From: Belnapia sp. F-4-1
GTDB taxonomy: Bacteria; Pseudomonadota; Alphaproteobacteria; Acetobacterales; Acetobacteraceae
Direction: 5' to 3'
DNA length: 64,000 nt
Assembly (NCBI RefSeq): GCF_000802185.1
Contig: NZ_KN676113.1
Span: 654,581 to 718,580, forward strand
Part shown: positions 53,036-61,942 of the stretch, piece by piece
How positions within the stretch are numbered: position 1 is the first letter of the stretch
Layout: every line of letters begins with the position of its first letter
Position numbers and translations under genes: made by a program
Notes under the pieces: model-generated
Database searches by the model: none
What the model saw: the letters and a program-made list of their open reading frames with translations, nothing else
Told to the model about the DNA's origin: nothing

Positions 53036-54049
53036 ATGCATCATCCTCGTTCGCGCCATCCGCTTCAGCGCCTGACCGCCAGCCTGACGGCCTTCGCCCT
53101 TCTCGCGGGTTGCGCCACGACTCAGGCCAGCCGCATCGGCGCCGATGACGGGATGGATGCGTGCCGGCCGCAGCGCGTCGCCCTCGACTCCACGGGCAAT
53201 TACTATGCGCAGGACATGATCCGCGGCGCGGCCCTCGGCGCCGTCTCGGGCGGCGTGCTTGGCGGGCTGATCGGCGCGGCGGCAACGGGGCGGACGCGGG
53301 ACATCGCCATCGGCGCCGGGGCGGGCGTGCTGGCGGGCGGCGCGCTCGGCGCGGCGGGCGGGTACCTGGCGGCGAAGCAGCGGCAGGCGCAGGACCAAGC
53401 GAGCCTCAACGCCGCGATCGGCGGCGACCTCGCCAACGAGAATGCGCAGATCGACAGGACGCAGTTGGCCTTCAACCAGCTCATCGACTGCCGGCTGATG
53501 GCCGCCGAAGCGATCCGCCAGGATGTGCGCAGCGGGCGGACGGTGCTGGAGGCCGGGCGGCTGCAGATGGCCGATCTCCGGACGCGGGTGCAGCAGGACA
53601 TCGCCATCGCGCGCCGGATCAACCAGCAGATCGGCACCCGCGGGGCGGAGTTCGACACGGCGATCGACGCCGTGGCGCCGGGGACGCGGAGCCAGGTGGC
53701 GGCGCGTAGCGCTGGCCCCCCTGCCCCGGCCCGGCCGCGGGCGCCGGTGCCGCTGCGCATCCGCCCGGAGCCGAATGCGCCAGAGATCGGCCGCATCGCC
53801 GCCAACGAGCCGGTGCGGGTGAAGCCGGCGGGGAGCAATTTCGCCCTGGTCGAGACGGATGGCGGGTTGCGCGGCTATGCCCCGGCCAGCAGCTTCCCCG
53901 GACAGCGGCAGGCGGCGCCGGTGGGTGGCGAGGGCGGCTCGACGCGGGAGCTGGCGGCCTCCAACATCGCCAAGCGGGACAATTTCTCCGAAAGCGTGAC
54001 CAATGCGGAGCGGGCGGCGCAGGGCGGGGGTTTCGAGCTGGCCGGCTGA
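53036..54049 (+). CDS. Glycine-zipper lipoprotein with SH3-like domain
   Basis: The 337-residue product has an N-terminal lipoprotein signal (ASLTAFALLAGCATTQ, Cys near residue 26). A glycine zipper follows at about 62-120 (GAALGAVSGGVLGGLIGAAA, GAGAGVLAGGALGAAGGYLA) that could insert in a membrane, then a Gln-rich helical region (about 120-215). A bacterial SH3-like domain occupies about 235-285 (VPLRIRPEPNAPEIGRIAAN to LRGYAPASSF). It is probably an outer-membrane or periplasmic scaffold. It stops one base before the exported caspase-like gene starts, so the two are co-translated. Confidence 0.85.
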   Translation: MHHPRSRHPLQRLTASLTAFALLAGCATTQASRIGADDGMDACRPQRVALDSTGNYYAQDMIRGAALGAVSGGVLGGLIGAAATGRTRDIAIGAGAGVLAGGALGAAGGYLAAKQRQAQDQASLNAAIGGDLANENAQIDRTQLAFNQLIDCRLMAAEAIRQDVRSGRTVLEAGRLQMADLRTRVQQDIAIARRINQQIGTRGAEFDTAIDAVAPGTRSQVAARSAGPPAPARPRAPVPLRIRPEPNAPEIGRIAANEPVRVKPAGSNFALVETDGGLRGYAPASSFPGQRQAAPVGGEGGSTRELAASNIAKRDNFSESVTNAERAAQGGGFELAG

Positions 54050-54050
54050 C

Positions 54051-57005
54051 ATGATCCGCGCCGGGCTGTTGCTGCTGGGCCTGCTGCTGGGCGCGGTGGC
54101 GGCGGCCCAGCCGGCGCCGCCGGAGCCGCCACAGCAGCCCTTCCTCCGCATCGAGGCGGGGGCGCATACGGCGCCCGTCGCCCGGCTGGCGGTGGATGCG
54201 ACGGGGCAGACCCTCGCCAGCGTCTCGGACGACAAGACGCTGCGGCTGTGGACCCTGCCGGAGGGGACGCAGCGGCGGGTGATCCGGCCACCCATCGGCA
54301 CCAATGAGGATGGCGAGCTTTATGCCGTCGCGCTCAGCCCGGATGGCGGGCGGGTGGCGGCGGCGGGTTTCACCGGCCAGTCCTGGGACGGGGTCTTCTG
54401 CCTCTACCTCTACGATGCGCGGAGCGGGCGGCTGCTGGCGCGGCTCTCGGGCCTGCCGGCGCCGGTGCAGCACCTGGCCTTCTCGGCGGATGGGCTGCGG
54501 CTGGCGGTGGCGCTGGGCGGACGGGCGGGCATCCGCGTCTTCGATGCGCGGACAGGGCAGCTGCAGTTCGACGACCCTGGCTATGGCGGGCCGGCGCGGA
54601 TGCTGGGCTTCGACCGCGGGGGGCGGCTCGCCACCGCCTCGGCGGACGGGCACGTGCGGATCTATGGCCCGGACGGGCGCAGGCTGGCGGACCGGGTGCC
54701 GCTCATCGGCGCCCGCCCCTTCGGGCTGGCCTGGTCGCCGGATGGGGGGCTGATCGCCATCGGCTATGAGGACCGGCTGCGGGTGGAGGTGCTGGCGGCG
54801 GCCGACCTGCGCAGCGTGATGGTGCCGGATGTGGCGGGGCTGGCCGGCGAGGGGTTGCCGGCGGTCGCCTGGGCGGCGGATGGGCAGGGCGGCGTGCAGC
54901 TCCATGCCGGCGGCTATGCGCGGCTGGCGGGGGCGCCGGCCGCTGCCGGGCGGGGGATCGCGGTGCAGCGGGAGGCGACGCCCGCGCCCTCGCCCAAGCG
55001 CGAATTCGTGGTGCGGCGCTGGACGGATTTCGGGCTCGGGCCCTCGACCGACATTCCGGCGGCGCGGGATGCGATCTCGCACCTGCTGGCGCTGCCGGGC
55101 GGGGGCGTCGCCTATGCGGCAGCCGATCCCGGCTGGGGGAGGATCACCCCGGAGGGGCTTCTCGCCTTCCCGCCGCGGCCGCCGGGGGCGGATTTCCGGG
55201 CGACCGGGGCGAGCCTCGCCGCGACGGCGGATGGCACGACGCTGCGCGTGGCGCTGCGGGCGGGCGAGGCGCCGGTCGTCTTCGACGCGTTGGACGGGCG
55301 GCTGGAGGCAGCGGGCGGTGCGGGTGCCTTCCAGCCGGCGCGGATAGCGAGCGCGCGGTTGCCGATCACCGATTGGCATAACTCCAACCGGCCGCGGCTC
55401 GGGCAGAATCCGCTCAGGCTCGGTGAGGGGGAATTCGCGCGCAGCCTCGCCATCCTGCCGAGGGAGGACGGGTTCCTGCTCGGCACCGACACCCATCTCC
55501 GCCTCTTCGATGCGGCGGGGCGGGCGGTGGATGCGCTGGCGGTGCCGGGGGCGGTCTGGGGGCTGACGGTTGCCGGCGACATGGCGATCGCCGCGCTCGG
55601 CGACGGCACGCTGCGTTGGTATCGCATCGGCGGCGGGGCGGTGGTGGAGCAGGCGGCGCTCTTCATCCAGGCGGAGACGCGGCGCTGGGCGCTCTGGACG
55701 CCGGAGGGGCTGTTCGACCATGCCGCCAATGGCGGGCAGGAGCTGGTCGGCGTGCTGCTCAATCGCGGGCGGGCGCAGAATACCGAATGGGCGAGCTTCC
55801 AGCAGGCCTATCGCGCGCTTTATGCGCCGCAGGCCGTCCGGCAGCGGATCGCGGGCAACCAGGGGCCGGCGCAGCAGCGGCTGGCGCAGCTCGGCGAGGT
55901 ACGCGCGAAGATCGGCCAGCTGCCGGTGCTGGCGGCGGGCAAGGAGGCCTGCGCCGTGGTCGCGGCGGAGTGCCTGCCGCTGGGATGGGATGCGCGCAGC
56001 CTGCCGGAGGGGGCGACGGCCTTGCGCCTCACCCTCGCCACGACGGATCGCGGGCTCGGTCTCGGGCCGCTCGACGTGCTGGTGAACGACCGCATCGCCG
56101 CGCGCACCGAGGCGAAGCCGGGCGAGACCGAGGTGGAGGTGCCGCTCGACCCCGGACCGAACCGCATCGCCACGCGGCTCTATGCGGAGGACAGGACGCT
56201 CTTCGCCGATGGGCCGGGGCTGGCGCTGCGGCGGCCGGGGGATGCGGGGCCGCCGGCGGATGCGGGGCGGCTCGTCGTGCTGGCCATCGGCGTCAACCGC
56301 TATGCCAATCCGGAGCTCGACCTGCGCTTCGCCGTGCCGGATGCGGAGACGGTGGCGGGGCTGCTGCGCGAGGGCGCCGGTTCGCTCTTCCGCGAGACGC
56401 AGGTGACGGTGCTGCGCGATGCCGAGGCCTCGCGTCGCGGCGTGCTGGATGCGCTGGCGCGCGCGGCGGACGATGTGGGACCGGGAGACACCTTCATCCT
56501 CTACATCGCAGGCCATGGCATCCGCACGGAGCCGGACAACCGCTTCCTCTTCCTGCCGGCGGATACGCGCGACACCTCCGGCTGGGCGGTGCTGCGGGCG
56601 CAGGGGATCGACGACAGCACGCTGGTCGCGGCGCTGGCGCGCATCCGGGCGCGGGATGCCTTCCTGCTGCTCGACACCTGCCATGCGGGGCAGCTCACCA
56701 TGGAGCAGCTCTCGGCGCTCGGGAACGAGACGGGGCGCTTCCTGCTCGCCGCCAGCGGCAGCGTGCAGGAGGCGCTCGACAGCTATGACGACCGCAACGG
56801 CGTCTTCGCCTATGCGCTGCGCGAGGGGTTGCAGGGCAAGGCGGCGATGGATGCCGAGGGGCGGGTCAGCGCGCTGGGCCTCGGCGAGTGGGTGACGCGG
56901 CGGGTGCCGGAGCTGGCGCGGCAGCGGCAGCATCAGCAGGATGCGGTGTTCCGCACGGCGCAGCGGGACCTGCGCTCCTTCCCGGTGGCGCAGGTGCGGA
57001 GATAG
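54051..57005 (+). CDS. Exported WD40-like / caspase (peptidase C14) protein
   Basis: The 984-residue product starts with a signal peptide (MIRAGLLLLGLLLGAVAAAQ). A region of WD40-like blades follows at about 35-560 (HTAPVARLAVDATGQTLASV with DDKTLRLW after it). Then comes a spacer and a C-terminal caspase fold from about 745 (LVVLAIGVNRYANPELDLRF). The catalytic dyad is visible: His822 in ILYIAGHGIRTEPDNRF and Cys877 in AFLLLDTCHAGQLTME. The signal implies periplasmic action, unlike cytoplasmic metacaspases. The preceding lipoprotein gene ends one base earlier, so the two probably form a complex. The cleavage target is unknown. Confidence 0.9.
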   Translation: MIRAGLLLLGLLLGAVAAAQPAPPEPPQQPFLRIEAGAHTAPVARLAVDATGQTLASVSDDKTLRLWTLPEGTQRRVIRPPIGTNEDGELYAVALSPDGGRVAAAGFTGQSWDGVFCLYLYDARSGRLLARLSGLPAPVQHLAFSADGLRLAVALGGRAGIRVFDARTGQLQFDDPGYGGPARMLGFDRGGRLATASADGHVRIYGPDGRRLADRVPLIGARPFGLAWSPDGGLIAIGYEDRLRVEVLAAADLRSVMVPDVAGLAGEGLPAVAWAADGQGGVQLHAGGYARLAGAPAAAGRGIAVQREATPAPSPKREFVVRRWTDFGLGPSTDIPAARDAISHLLALPGGGVAYAAADPGWGRITPEGLLAFPPRPPGADFRATGASLAATADGTTLRVALRAGEAPVVFDALDGRLEAAGGAGAFQPARIASARLPITDWHNSNRPRLGQNPLRLGEGEFARSLAILPREDGFLLGTDTHLRLFDAAGRAVDALAVPGAVWGLTVAGDMAIAALGDGTLRWYRIGGGAVVEQAALFIQAETRRWALWTPEGLFDHAANGGQELVGVLLNRGRAQNTEWASFQQAYRALYAPQAVRQRIAGNQGPAQQRLAQLGEVRAKIGQLPVLAAGKEACAVVAAECLPLGWDARSLPEGATALRLTLATTDRGLGLGPLDVLVNDRIAARTEAKPGETEVEVPLDPGPNRIATRLYAEDRTLFADGPGLALRRPGDAGPPADAGRLVVLAIGVNRYANPELDLRFAVPDAETVAGLLREGAGSLFRETQVTVLRDAEASRRGVLDALARAADDVGPGDTFILYIAGHGIRTEPDNRFLFLPADTRDTSGWAVLRAQGIDDSTLVAALARIRARDAFLLLDTCHAGQLTMEQLSALGNETGRFLLAASGSVQEALDSYDDRNGVFAYALREGLQGKAAMDAEGRVSALGLGEWVTRRVPELARQRQHQQDAVFRTAQRDLRSFPVAQVRR

Positions 57006-57033
57006 GCTGCTCTCCTCATCGAGGAGCATAGGC

Positions 57034-57633
57034 ATGACCACGCCACCCGACCGCGAGGCACCGGCCGAGCATCCGATCGAGGCGCTGCTGCGGCGGCGCT
57101 GGAGCCCGCGCAGCTTCACCGGGGCGCCGGTCGGTCGGGCGGCGCTCAGCAGCCTGCTGGAGGCGGCGCGCTGGGCGGCGAGTTCGAGCAACCAGCAGCC
57201 CTGGCACCTCATCGTCGCGCGCAAGGCGGAGGAGCCGGAGGCGTTCGGCAAGCTGCTCGGCGTGCTGTCGCCGGGCAACCAGCCCTGGGCGGAGAAGGCG
57301 AGCGTGCTGATGCTGGCGGTCGCGCGCATGGTGAACCCAGCGAACGGCAACCCGAACCGCCATGCCTTCTACGACACCGGCGCGGCGATGGCGCAGATGG
57401 CGCTGCAGGCGGGGGCGCTCGGGATGCAGCTGCACCAGATGGGCGGCTTCGACGTGGCGAAGGCGCGCGAGGTCTTCGGCATCCCCGAAGGCTACGAGCC
57501 GGCGACGGCGATCGCACTCGGCCCGGTCGGGGTGGCGGAGGCGCTGCCCGAGGCCCTGGCCGCGCGCGAGGTGGCACCGCGGCAGCGCAGGCCGATCAGC
57601 GAATGGGCCCGCTTCGGCGGATGGCAGGTTTGA
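57034..57633 (+). CDS. Nitroreductase family protein
   Basis: The 199-residue protein has the nitroreductase fold markers: EALLRRRWSPRSFTGAPV (FMN phosphate Arg cluster), LLEAARWAASSSNQQPWHLI (FMN site) and DTGAAMAQMALQAGALGMQL (dimer and FMN helix). It continues through FGIPEGYEPATAIALGPVG. Family enzymes reduce nitroaromatics, quinones or enones with NAD(P)H and FMN. GAGGAG lies upstream of the ATG. It follows the caspase gene by 28 bases and may be on its transcript. The physiological substrate is not evident. Confidence 0.92.
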   Translation: MTTPPDREAPAEHPIEALLRRRWSPRSFTGAPVGRAALSSLLEAARWAASSSNQQPWHLIVARKAEEPEAFGKLLGVLSPGNQPWAEKASVLMLAVARMVNPANGNPNRHAFYDTGAAMAQMALQAGALGMQLHQMGGFDVAKAREVFGIPEGYEPATAIALGPVGVAEALPEALAAREVAPRQRRPISEWARFGGWQV

Positions 57634-57642
57634 GCGTGGCGC

Positions 57643-57679
57643 TCTACGCCCGCGGAGCGCGGTGGCTCGCGGGCGTAGA
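57643..57679. terminator. Hairpin between convergent genes
   Basis: TCTACGCCCGCG(G)AGC pairs with GCTCGCGGGCGTAGA, a 15-bp stem with one bulged base and a short loop. It lies 10 bases after the nitroreductase stop and 15 before the stop of the leftward H1-like gene. It probably ends transcription in both directions. Confidence 0.65.
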
Positions 57680-57693
57680 ACGGTAGCGGCGTA

Positions 57694-58380
57694 TCAGGTC
57701 GCCGGCGTCTCGGCCTCGGCGGCCATCGGCGCGGCGGCCGGCGTGGCCGGGGTGGCGGAGTTCATCGCCGCGGCCTTCTTCGCGGCGCGAGTGGCGGCTC
57801 CCTTTTTCGCCGCTTCAGAGCGGGCGGAGCTCACCGGAGCGGCCTTCCTCGCGGCAGGCTTCGCCACGGCCTTGCGAGCGGTGGGCTTCTTCGCCGCGGC
57901 GGTGGCGCGCTTCGGCGCGGCCTTGCGCGCGGCAGGCTTCGCCGCGGCCTTGCGGGCGGCGGGCTTCCTCGCTGCGGCGGTGGCGCGCTTCGGCGCGGCC
58001 TTGCGCGCGGCAGGCTTCGCCACGGCCTTGCGGGCGGCGGGCTTCTTCGCCGCGGCGGTAGCGCGCTTCGGCGCGGCGTTGCGCGCGGCAGGCTTCGCCG
58101 CAGCCTTGCGGGCGGCGGGCTTCTTCGCCGCGGCGGTGCGCTTCGGTGCGGCGGTGGCGCGCTTCGGTGCGGCCTTCTTCGCGGCCGGCTTCTTCGCGGC
58201 GGCGGCCTTCTTCGGCGCGGCCTTGCGCGCGACCGGCTTCTTCGTCGCGGCGGCGGCGCGGCTGCGCGCAGTCACCGGCTTCTTCGCGGTGCGGCGGCTG
58301 GTGGCGACGGCCATCGGCTGCGCGCGATCGGCGGCGGGGGTCTCGGAGGAATCGGTCACGGTGGGCATCTCCTTGCGCAT
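57694..58380 (-). CDS. Histone H1-like Lys/Ala/Pro repeat protein
   Basis: The 228-residue product is built from AKK, AAK, RKA and PKR motifs and is over half Ala and a quarter Lys plus Arg, like the C-terminal tails of eukaryotic H1 and bacterial HctB/AlgP proteins. Three full 26-residue units (APKRATAAAKKPAARKAVAK and following) run from about residue 102 to 179, with a partial unit before. The ends are non-repetitive and acidic or Ser/Thr-rich. It most likely binds DNA and compacts it. Start is either ATG 58380 or ATG 58368; the latter abuts AAGGAG too closely for normal initiation. Confidence 0.85.
   Translation of the reverse strand: MRKEMPTVTDSSETPAADRAQPMAVATSRRTAKKPVTARSRAAAATKKPVARKAAPKKAAAAKKPAAKKAAPKRATAAPKRTAAAKKPAARKAAAKPAARNAAPKRATAAAKKPAARKAVAKPAARKAAPKRATAAARKPAARKAAAKPAARKAAPKRATAAAKKPTARKAVAKPAARKAAPVSSARSEAAKKGAATRAAKKAAAMNSATPATPAAAPMAAEAETPAT
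57844..58077. repeat. Three tandem 78-base repeats in the H1-like gene
   Basis: The three units encode 26 residues each and differ at a few positions (Ala/Val, Lys/Arg and Ala/Thr swaps). A partial, expanded unit extends to about 58173. The period, GC richness and near identity make copy-number change by slippage or recombination likely, so length may vary between strains. Confidence 0.8.
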
Positions 58381-58714
58381 TCCGGTGTTGGTCGGGCGGC
58401 AGCGCGACGGCGCGTCTCCCGGGTGGTGGCAGCGGGCATCGCAATCCAGGCCAAGTCGGCAGCATGCGATGGCGGGCGATCGGCGGCGTGGTGCCGCATC
58501 GTGCCGACGCCTTCCGCATATCCGGCATCGGGCGTTAAGACTCTGCCCTGCTCCGGCGCGACGATGACGACGTACCGTGCCGCATCCTCGCCTTGCCTGC
58601 GGTCCATGGACCGTCCTTCCCTGCTGCGGCACGCTGTCGCCGGATGGCTCCGCGAGGTGCAGCGGTGCAGGCACCGCCGAACGAATCGCATGCAACATCG
58701 TGCGCGCGAATCAC

Positions 58715-58743
58715 GCTATCTGCACACGCAACCATCATGTCAA
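58715..58743 (-). promoter_or_regulatory. Candidate sigma70-type promoter for the H1-like gene
   Basis: On the minus strand, TTGACA (58743-58738) is followed 17 bases later by GATAGC (58720-58715). The -35 box is perfect and the -10 box weak. It lies in an AT-richer stretch about 335 bases upstream of the H1-like start, implying a long leader. Bases 58381-58714 hold no gene that I can support. Confidence 0.4.
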
Positions 58744-58792
58744 CAGAAACCGCAATTCGCGCAGCGCTTTTATGCGCGATGCGGAATTGAAA

Positions 58793-58820
58793 GCGGCCGC
58801 CGGATCGCTCCGGCGGCCGC
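58793..58820 (-). terminator. Intrinsic terminator of the citrate synthase gene
   Basis: GCGGCCGCCGG and CCGGCGGCCGC form an 11-bp perfect stem around a 6-base loop. Read leftward it is followed by TTTCAATTCC. It starts 27 bases past the citrate synthase stop. Confidence 0.7.
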
Positions 58821-58846
58821 TCCACGATGCGCGATGTTGCTGCTGC

Positions 58847-59980
58847 TCAGCGCTGATCCATCGGCGGCACCGGGCGCTGCTCCGGCCCGGTGTAGTGGGA
58901 GAGCGGGCGGATCAAGCGGTTGTCGGCGGCCTGCTCGATGACATGCGCCGCCCAGCCGGTGATGCGCGAGGCGACGAAGATCGGCGTGAAGAGCGGGATG
59001 TCGAAGCCCATCAGGTAGTAGGCGGGGCCGGCCGGGAAATCGAGGTTGGGGTGAATGTTCTTCTCCTTGAGCATCTTCGCCGCCAGCACGCGGGAGGTCT
59101 CCATCCAGCGCCGGTCGCCCACCACCTCGGCCATCCGCTCGGCGTACTTGGTCATCGTCGGCACGCGGCTGTCGCCCGACTTGTAGACGCGGTGGCCGAA
59201 GCCCATCACCAGCGCCTTGTGGTCGAAGCGGGTGGAGAGCCACTCCTCCGCCTGCTCCGGCCCGCCGACCTCCTTCAGCATGTGCATCACGGCCTCGTTG
59301 GCGCCGCCATGCAGCGGGCCCTTCAGCGCCGCGATGCCGGCGGTGATGGCGCCGTGGATGTCGGCCCCGGTCGAGGTCACCAGCCGCGCCGTGTAGGTCG
59401 AGGCGTTGAAGGTGTGCTCGGCGTAGAGGATCAGTGAGACGTCGAAGGCCTTCAGCACCTCGGGCTGCGGCACCTTCCCGAAGACGAGGTTGAAGAAGTT
59501 CTCGCCGAAGCTGTGGCTCGGATCCGGCGCCACCGGGTCGAGGCCCTTCGAGGCGCGGTGCGCGGCGGCGATGGCGGTCGGGATCTTCGCCAGCAGGCGG
59601 ACGGCCTTGCGGCGCGTCGCCGCCTCGCTGACATCGGCGCTCTCCGGGTCCTCCATCCCCATGAAGGAGACGGCGGTGCGGATGGCGTCCATGGGGTGGG
59701 CGCCGTGGGGGAAGTCCTTGATGACGCGGTGCAGCGCCGGGCTGATCTCGCGCTCCGCCGCCTCGGCGGCCTTGAACTCGGCGAGCTGGTCGCGGTTCGG
59801 CAGCTCGCCGTTCCAGAGCAGGTAGGCGACCTCCTCGAAGCTGCAATTCTCGCAGAGATCCTGCACGGCATAGCCGCGATAGGTGAGGCTGTTGGTCTCC
59901 GGCATCACCTTGGAGACGGTGGACACGTCGGCATAGACGCCGACCAGGCCCTTCTTGATCTCGGGGGTGGCTTCGCTCAT
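58847..59980 (-). CDS. prpC: Citrate/2-methylcitrate synthase
   Basis: The 377-residue enzyme belongs to the citrate synthase family. Active-site landmarks are ALKGPLHGGANEAVMHMLKE (His), MGFGHRVYKSGDSRVPTM (His and Arg) and the late Asp in NIHPNLDFPAGPAYYLMGF. The short N-terminus (MSEATPEIKKGLVGVYADVS) and length of about 375 residues favour the bifunctional 2-methylcitrate/citrate synthase type over the 430-residue TCA form. AAGGAG lies 8 bases before ATG 59980. The MmgE/PrpD gene lies upstream on the same strand, which supports propionate metabolism. The split between citrate and methylcitrate use is not decided by sequence. Confidence 0.9.
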   Translation of the reverse strand: MSEATPEIKKGLVGVYADVSTVSKVMPETNSLTYRGYAVQDLCENCSFEEVAYLLWNGELPNRDQLAEFKAAEAAEREISPALHRVIKDFPHGAHPMDAIRTAVSFMGMEDPESADVSEAATRRKAVRLLAKIPTAIAAAHRASKGLDPVAPDPSHSFGENFFNLVFGKVPQPEVLKAFDVSLILYAEHTFNASTYTARLVTSTGADIHGAITAGIAALKGPLHGGANEAVMHMLKEVGGPEQAEEWLSTRFDHKALVMGFGHRVYKSGDSRVPTMTKYAERMAEVVGDRRWMETSRVLAAKMLKEKNIHPNLDFPAGPAYYLMGFDIPLFTPIFVASRITGWAAHVIEQAADNRLIRPLSHYTGPEQRPVPPMDQR

Positions 59981-60127
59981 GCGGACTCTCCTTTGCGTGT
60001 GATGAGTGGCGGCGGGGACCGGGCGGGGATCGCGTCCGCTCCCCTTCCGCATTGGCCGTGGCGTCGCGGCAGGCGGGGCGAAGGCCGGCCGGCGCGGCGG
60101 CCTTCGCTGTCTCCCGGCAAGGTGGTG

Positions 60128-60162
60128 ACGCCCCCTCCGCGATGCGGGGAGGGCGTCACGGA
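60128..60162. terminator. Hairpin between the PrpD-like and citrate synthase genes
   Basis: GTGACGCCCCCTCC and GGGGAGGGCGTCAC pair with two mismatches around GCGATGC. It sits in the 231-base gap between the two leftward genes. It may attenuate read-through or be a processing site. No T run is present. Confidence 0.45.
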
Positions 60163-60211
60163 GAGGGGCGGCCCATCCCCCGGCCGGACGGGGGCGGCGC
60201 CGCGGGCAGCC

Positions 60212-61750
60212 TCAGAAGATGCCCGGCTTCCCTTCGGCCAGCGCGCCCTTCGGCAGGGCGACGTTCAGCACCTCGAGCTCGCCGGCGGGGATGCGGGCCA
60301 GGTCCTGCACGTCGGCGAGGAACCGGTCGCTCTCCTTCGCCGAGATGATGCCGTCGGTCAGGATCTGGAACTTGTTGATGTAGTCGGCCCGGCCGAAGGG
60401 CTTCGCCCCGAGCGGATGGGCGTTGGCGACGGCCAGCTCGTCGCTGAGGACCGAGCCGTCCTTCATGGTGATCTCGACGCGGCCGCCGAAGGACAGCTCG
60501 TTCGGGTCGCGCGAGTGGTAGCGGCGGGTCCACTCCGCCTCCTCCCGCGTCTCGATCTTGTGCCAGAGGCGGACGGTGTCGGCGCGGCCGGCCCGCTTCG
60601 GGGCGTAGCTGTCGACATGGTGCCAGCGCCCGTCCTGCAGGGCGACGGCGAAGATGTACATGATGGAGTGGTCGAGCGTCTCGCGGCTCGCCTTCGGGTC
60701 CATCTTCTGCGGGTCGTTGGCGCCGGTGCCGATGACGTAGTGGGTGTGGTGGGAGGTGTGGATCAGGATCCGCTCGATCGCGTCGAAGTCCGTGATCTTC
60801 TCCCGCATACGGAAGGCGAGGTCGATCAGCGCCTGGGACTGGTACTCGGCCGAGTGCTCCTTGGTGTAGCTGTCGAGGATGGCGCGCTTCGGCTCGCCGG
60901 CGCCGGGCAGCGGCACCTCGTAGTAGACCGGCTGGTAGGCGGCCTCGCGGCCCTCCTTGTCGGCCATGGTGCGGCCGGAGAGGACCCAGCCGATGACGCT
61001 GTCCTCGCCCTCGTAGATCGGGCTCGGCGCGCCCTCGCCGCGCATGGCGCGGTCCACGGCCTCGACGGCCAGCTTGCCGGCATGGGCCGGTGCGAAGGCC
61101 TTCCAGGAGCTGATCTCGCCCTTGCGGCTCTGGCGGAAGGAGATCGAGACGTGCAGCGCCTGCTGCACCGCTTGGTAGATCGTCTCCTGCGGCAGCTTCA
61201 GCAGGGTGCCGATGCCCGCCGCCGCCGAGGGGCAGAGATGGGCGATGTGGTCCACCTTGTGCTCGTGCAGGCAGATCGCCTTCACCAGGTCGATCTGGAT
61301 CTCGTAGCCGGTGGCGAGGCCGCGGAGCAGGTCGCGGCCCGACTTCTCCATGGTCTGGGCGACGGCGAGGATGGGGGGGATGTTGTCGCCGGGGTGGGAG
61401 TAGTCGGCGGCGAGGAAGGTGTCGTGCATGTCGAGCTCGCGCACCGCGGTGCCGTTCGCCCAGGCCGCCCATTCGGGGGAGAAGCGCTTCGCCCCCGCCA
61501 CGCCGAAGATGGTCGCCCCGCCCTTCCGCGGATGGCCGAGCGCCATGGTGCGGGCGGAGGTGACGGGGCGGCGGTTGATGGCGGCGATGGCGACGGAGGC
61601 GTTGTCGATGATCCGGTTGATGATCATCCCGGCCACGTCCTTCTCGACCGCGACCTTGTCGGCGGCGACGCCGGCGATTTTCCAGGCGAGCTGGTCCTCG
61701 CGCTTCAGCAGCGACTTGGACGGATAGAGCTTCACTTCGTGTTTCTGCAT
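60212..61750 (-). CDS. prpD: MmgE/PrpD family protein (2-methylcitrate dehydratase-like)
   Basis: The 512-residue protein shows the family blocks: [40 protein letters not shown]-type (seen as [16 protein letters not shown]), [40 protein letters not shown] and [20 protein letters not shown]. The length is that of PrpD rather than the shorter MmgE forms. It would dehydrate 2-methylcitrate. GGGGAAGG lies before ATG 61750. It is divergent from a LysR gene with a 20-bp palindrome between them. No PrpB-type gene is next to it; a distant PEP-mutase-family gene is at 36121. Confidence 0.9.
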   Translation of the reverse strand: MQKHEVKLYPSKSLLKREDQLAWKIAGVAADKVAVEKDVAGMIINRIIDNASVAIAAINRRPVTSARTMALGHPRKGGATIFGVAGAKRFSPEWAAWANGTAVRELDMHDTFLAADYSHPGDNIPPILAVAQTMEKSGRDLLRGLATGYEIQIDLVKAICLHEHKVDHIAHLCPSAAAGIGTLLKLPQETIYQAVQQALHVSISFRQSRKGEISSWKAFAPAHAGKLAVEAVDRAMRGEGAPSPIYEGEDSVIGWVLSGRTMADKEGREAAYQPVYYEVPLPGAGEPKRAILDSYTKEHSAEYQSQALIDLAFRMREKITDFDAIERILIHTSHHTHYVIGTGANDPQKMDPKASRETLDHSIMYIFAVALQDGRWHHVDSYAPKRAGRADTVRLWHKIETREEAEWTRRYHSRDPNELSFGGRVEITMKDGSVLSDELAVANAHPLGAKPFGRADYINKFQILTDGIISAKESDRFLADVQDLARIPAGELEVLNVALPKGALAEGKPGIF

Positions 61751-61887
61751 CGGTGGCCTTCCCCCGGCGGGTGGTGAGGGATGCTTTGTCCCCCCGTCGG
61801 CCATCTTCGTCCATTCCGATTGAGCGGCAAGGGCGATAGGATTTTCGTATCATGGTGGATGGGGCGGCCGATTCAGACCTCCGCGCC

Positions 61888-61907
61888 GTTCGACGCATGC
61901 GTCGAAC
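61888..61907. promoter_or_regulatory. 20-bp perfect palindrome between prpD and a LysR gene
   Basis: GTTCGACGCATGCGTCGAAC is fully self-complementary with no spacer. It lies 138 bases upstream of prpD and 36 bases before the LysR start, in the divergent promoter region. The region also has GATAGGATTTTCGTATC (61838-61854), a looser dyad whose core (GGATTTTCGTATC) resembles the first codons of the LysR gene. The palindrome is a strong candidate operator; the bound protein is inferred. Confidence 0.6.
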
Positions 61908-61942
61908 CGCTTCGGCCATCGGACGCCTGGGGACCGGGTTGA

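Noticed and set aside
53619-57350. 1243-codon minus-strand ORF opposite the caspase gene
   Set aside because: Antisense shadow rich in Arg/Pro/His; the plus strand has signal peptide and catalytic dyad.
57838-58173. CRISPR-like reading of the periodic DNA in the H1-like gene
   Set aside because: The 78-base period is an in-frame coding repeat without unique spacers.
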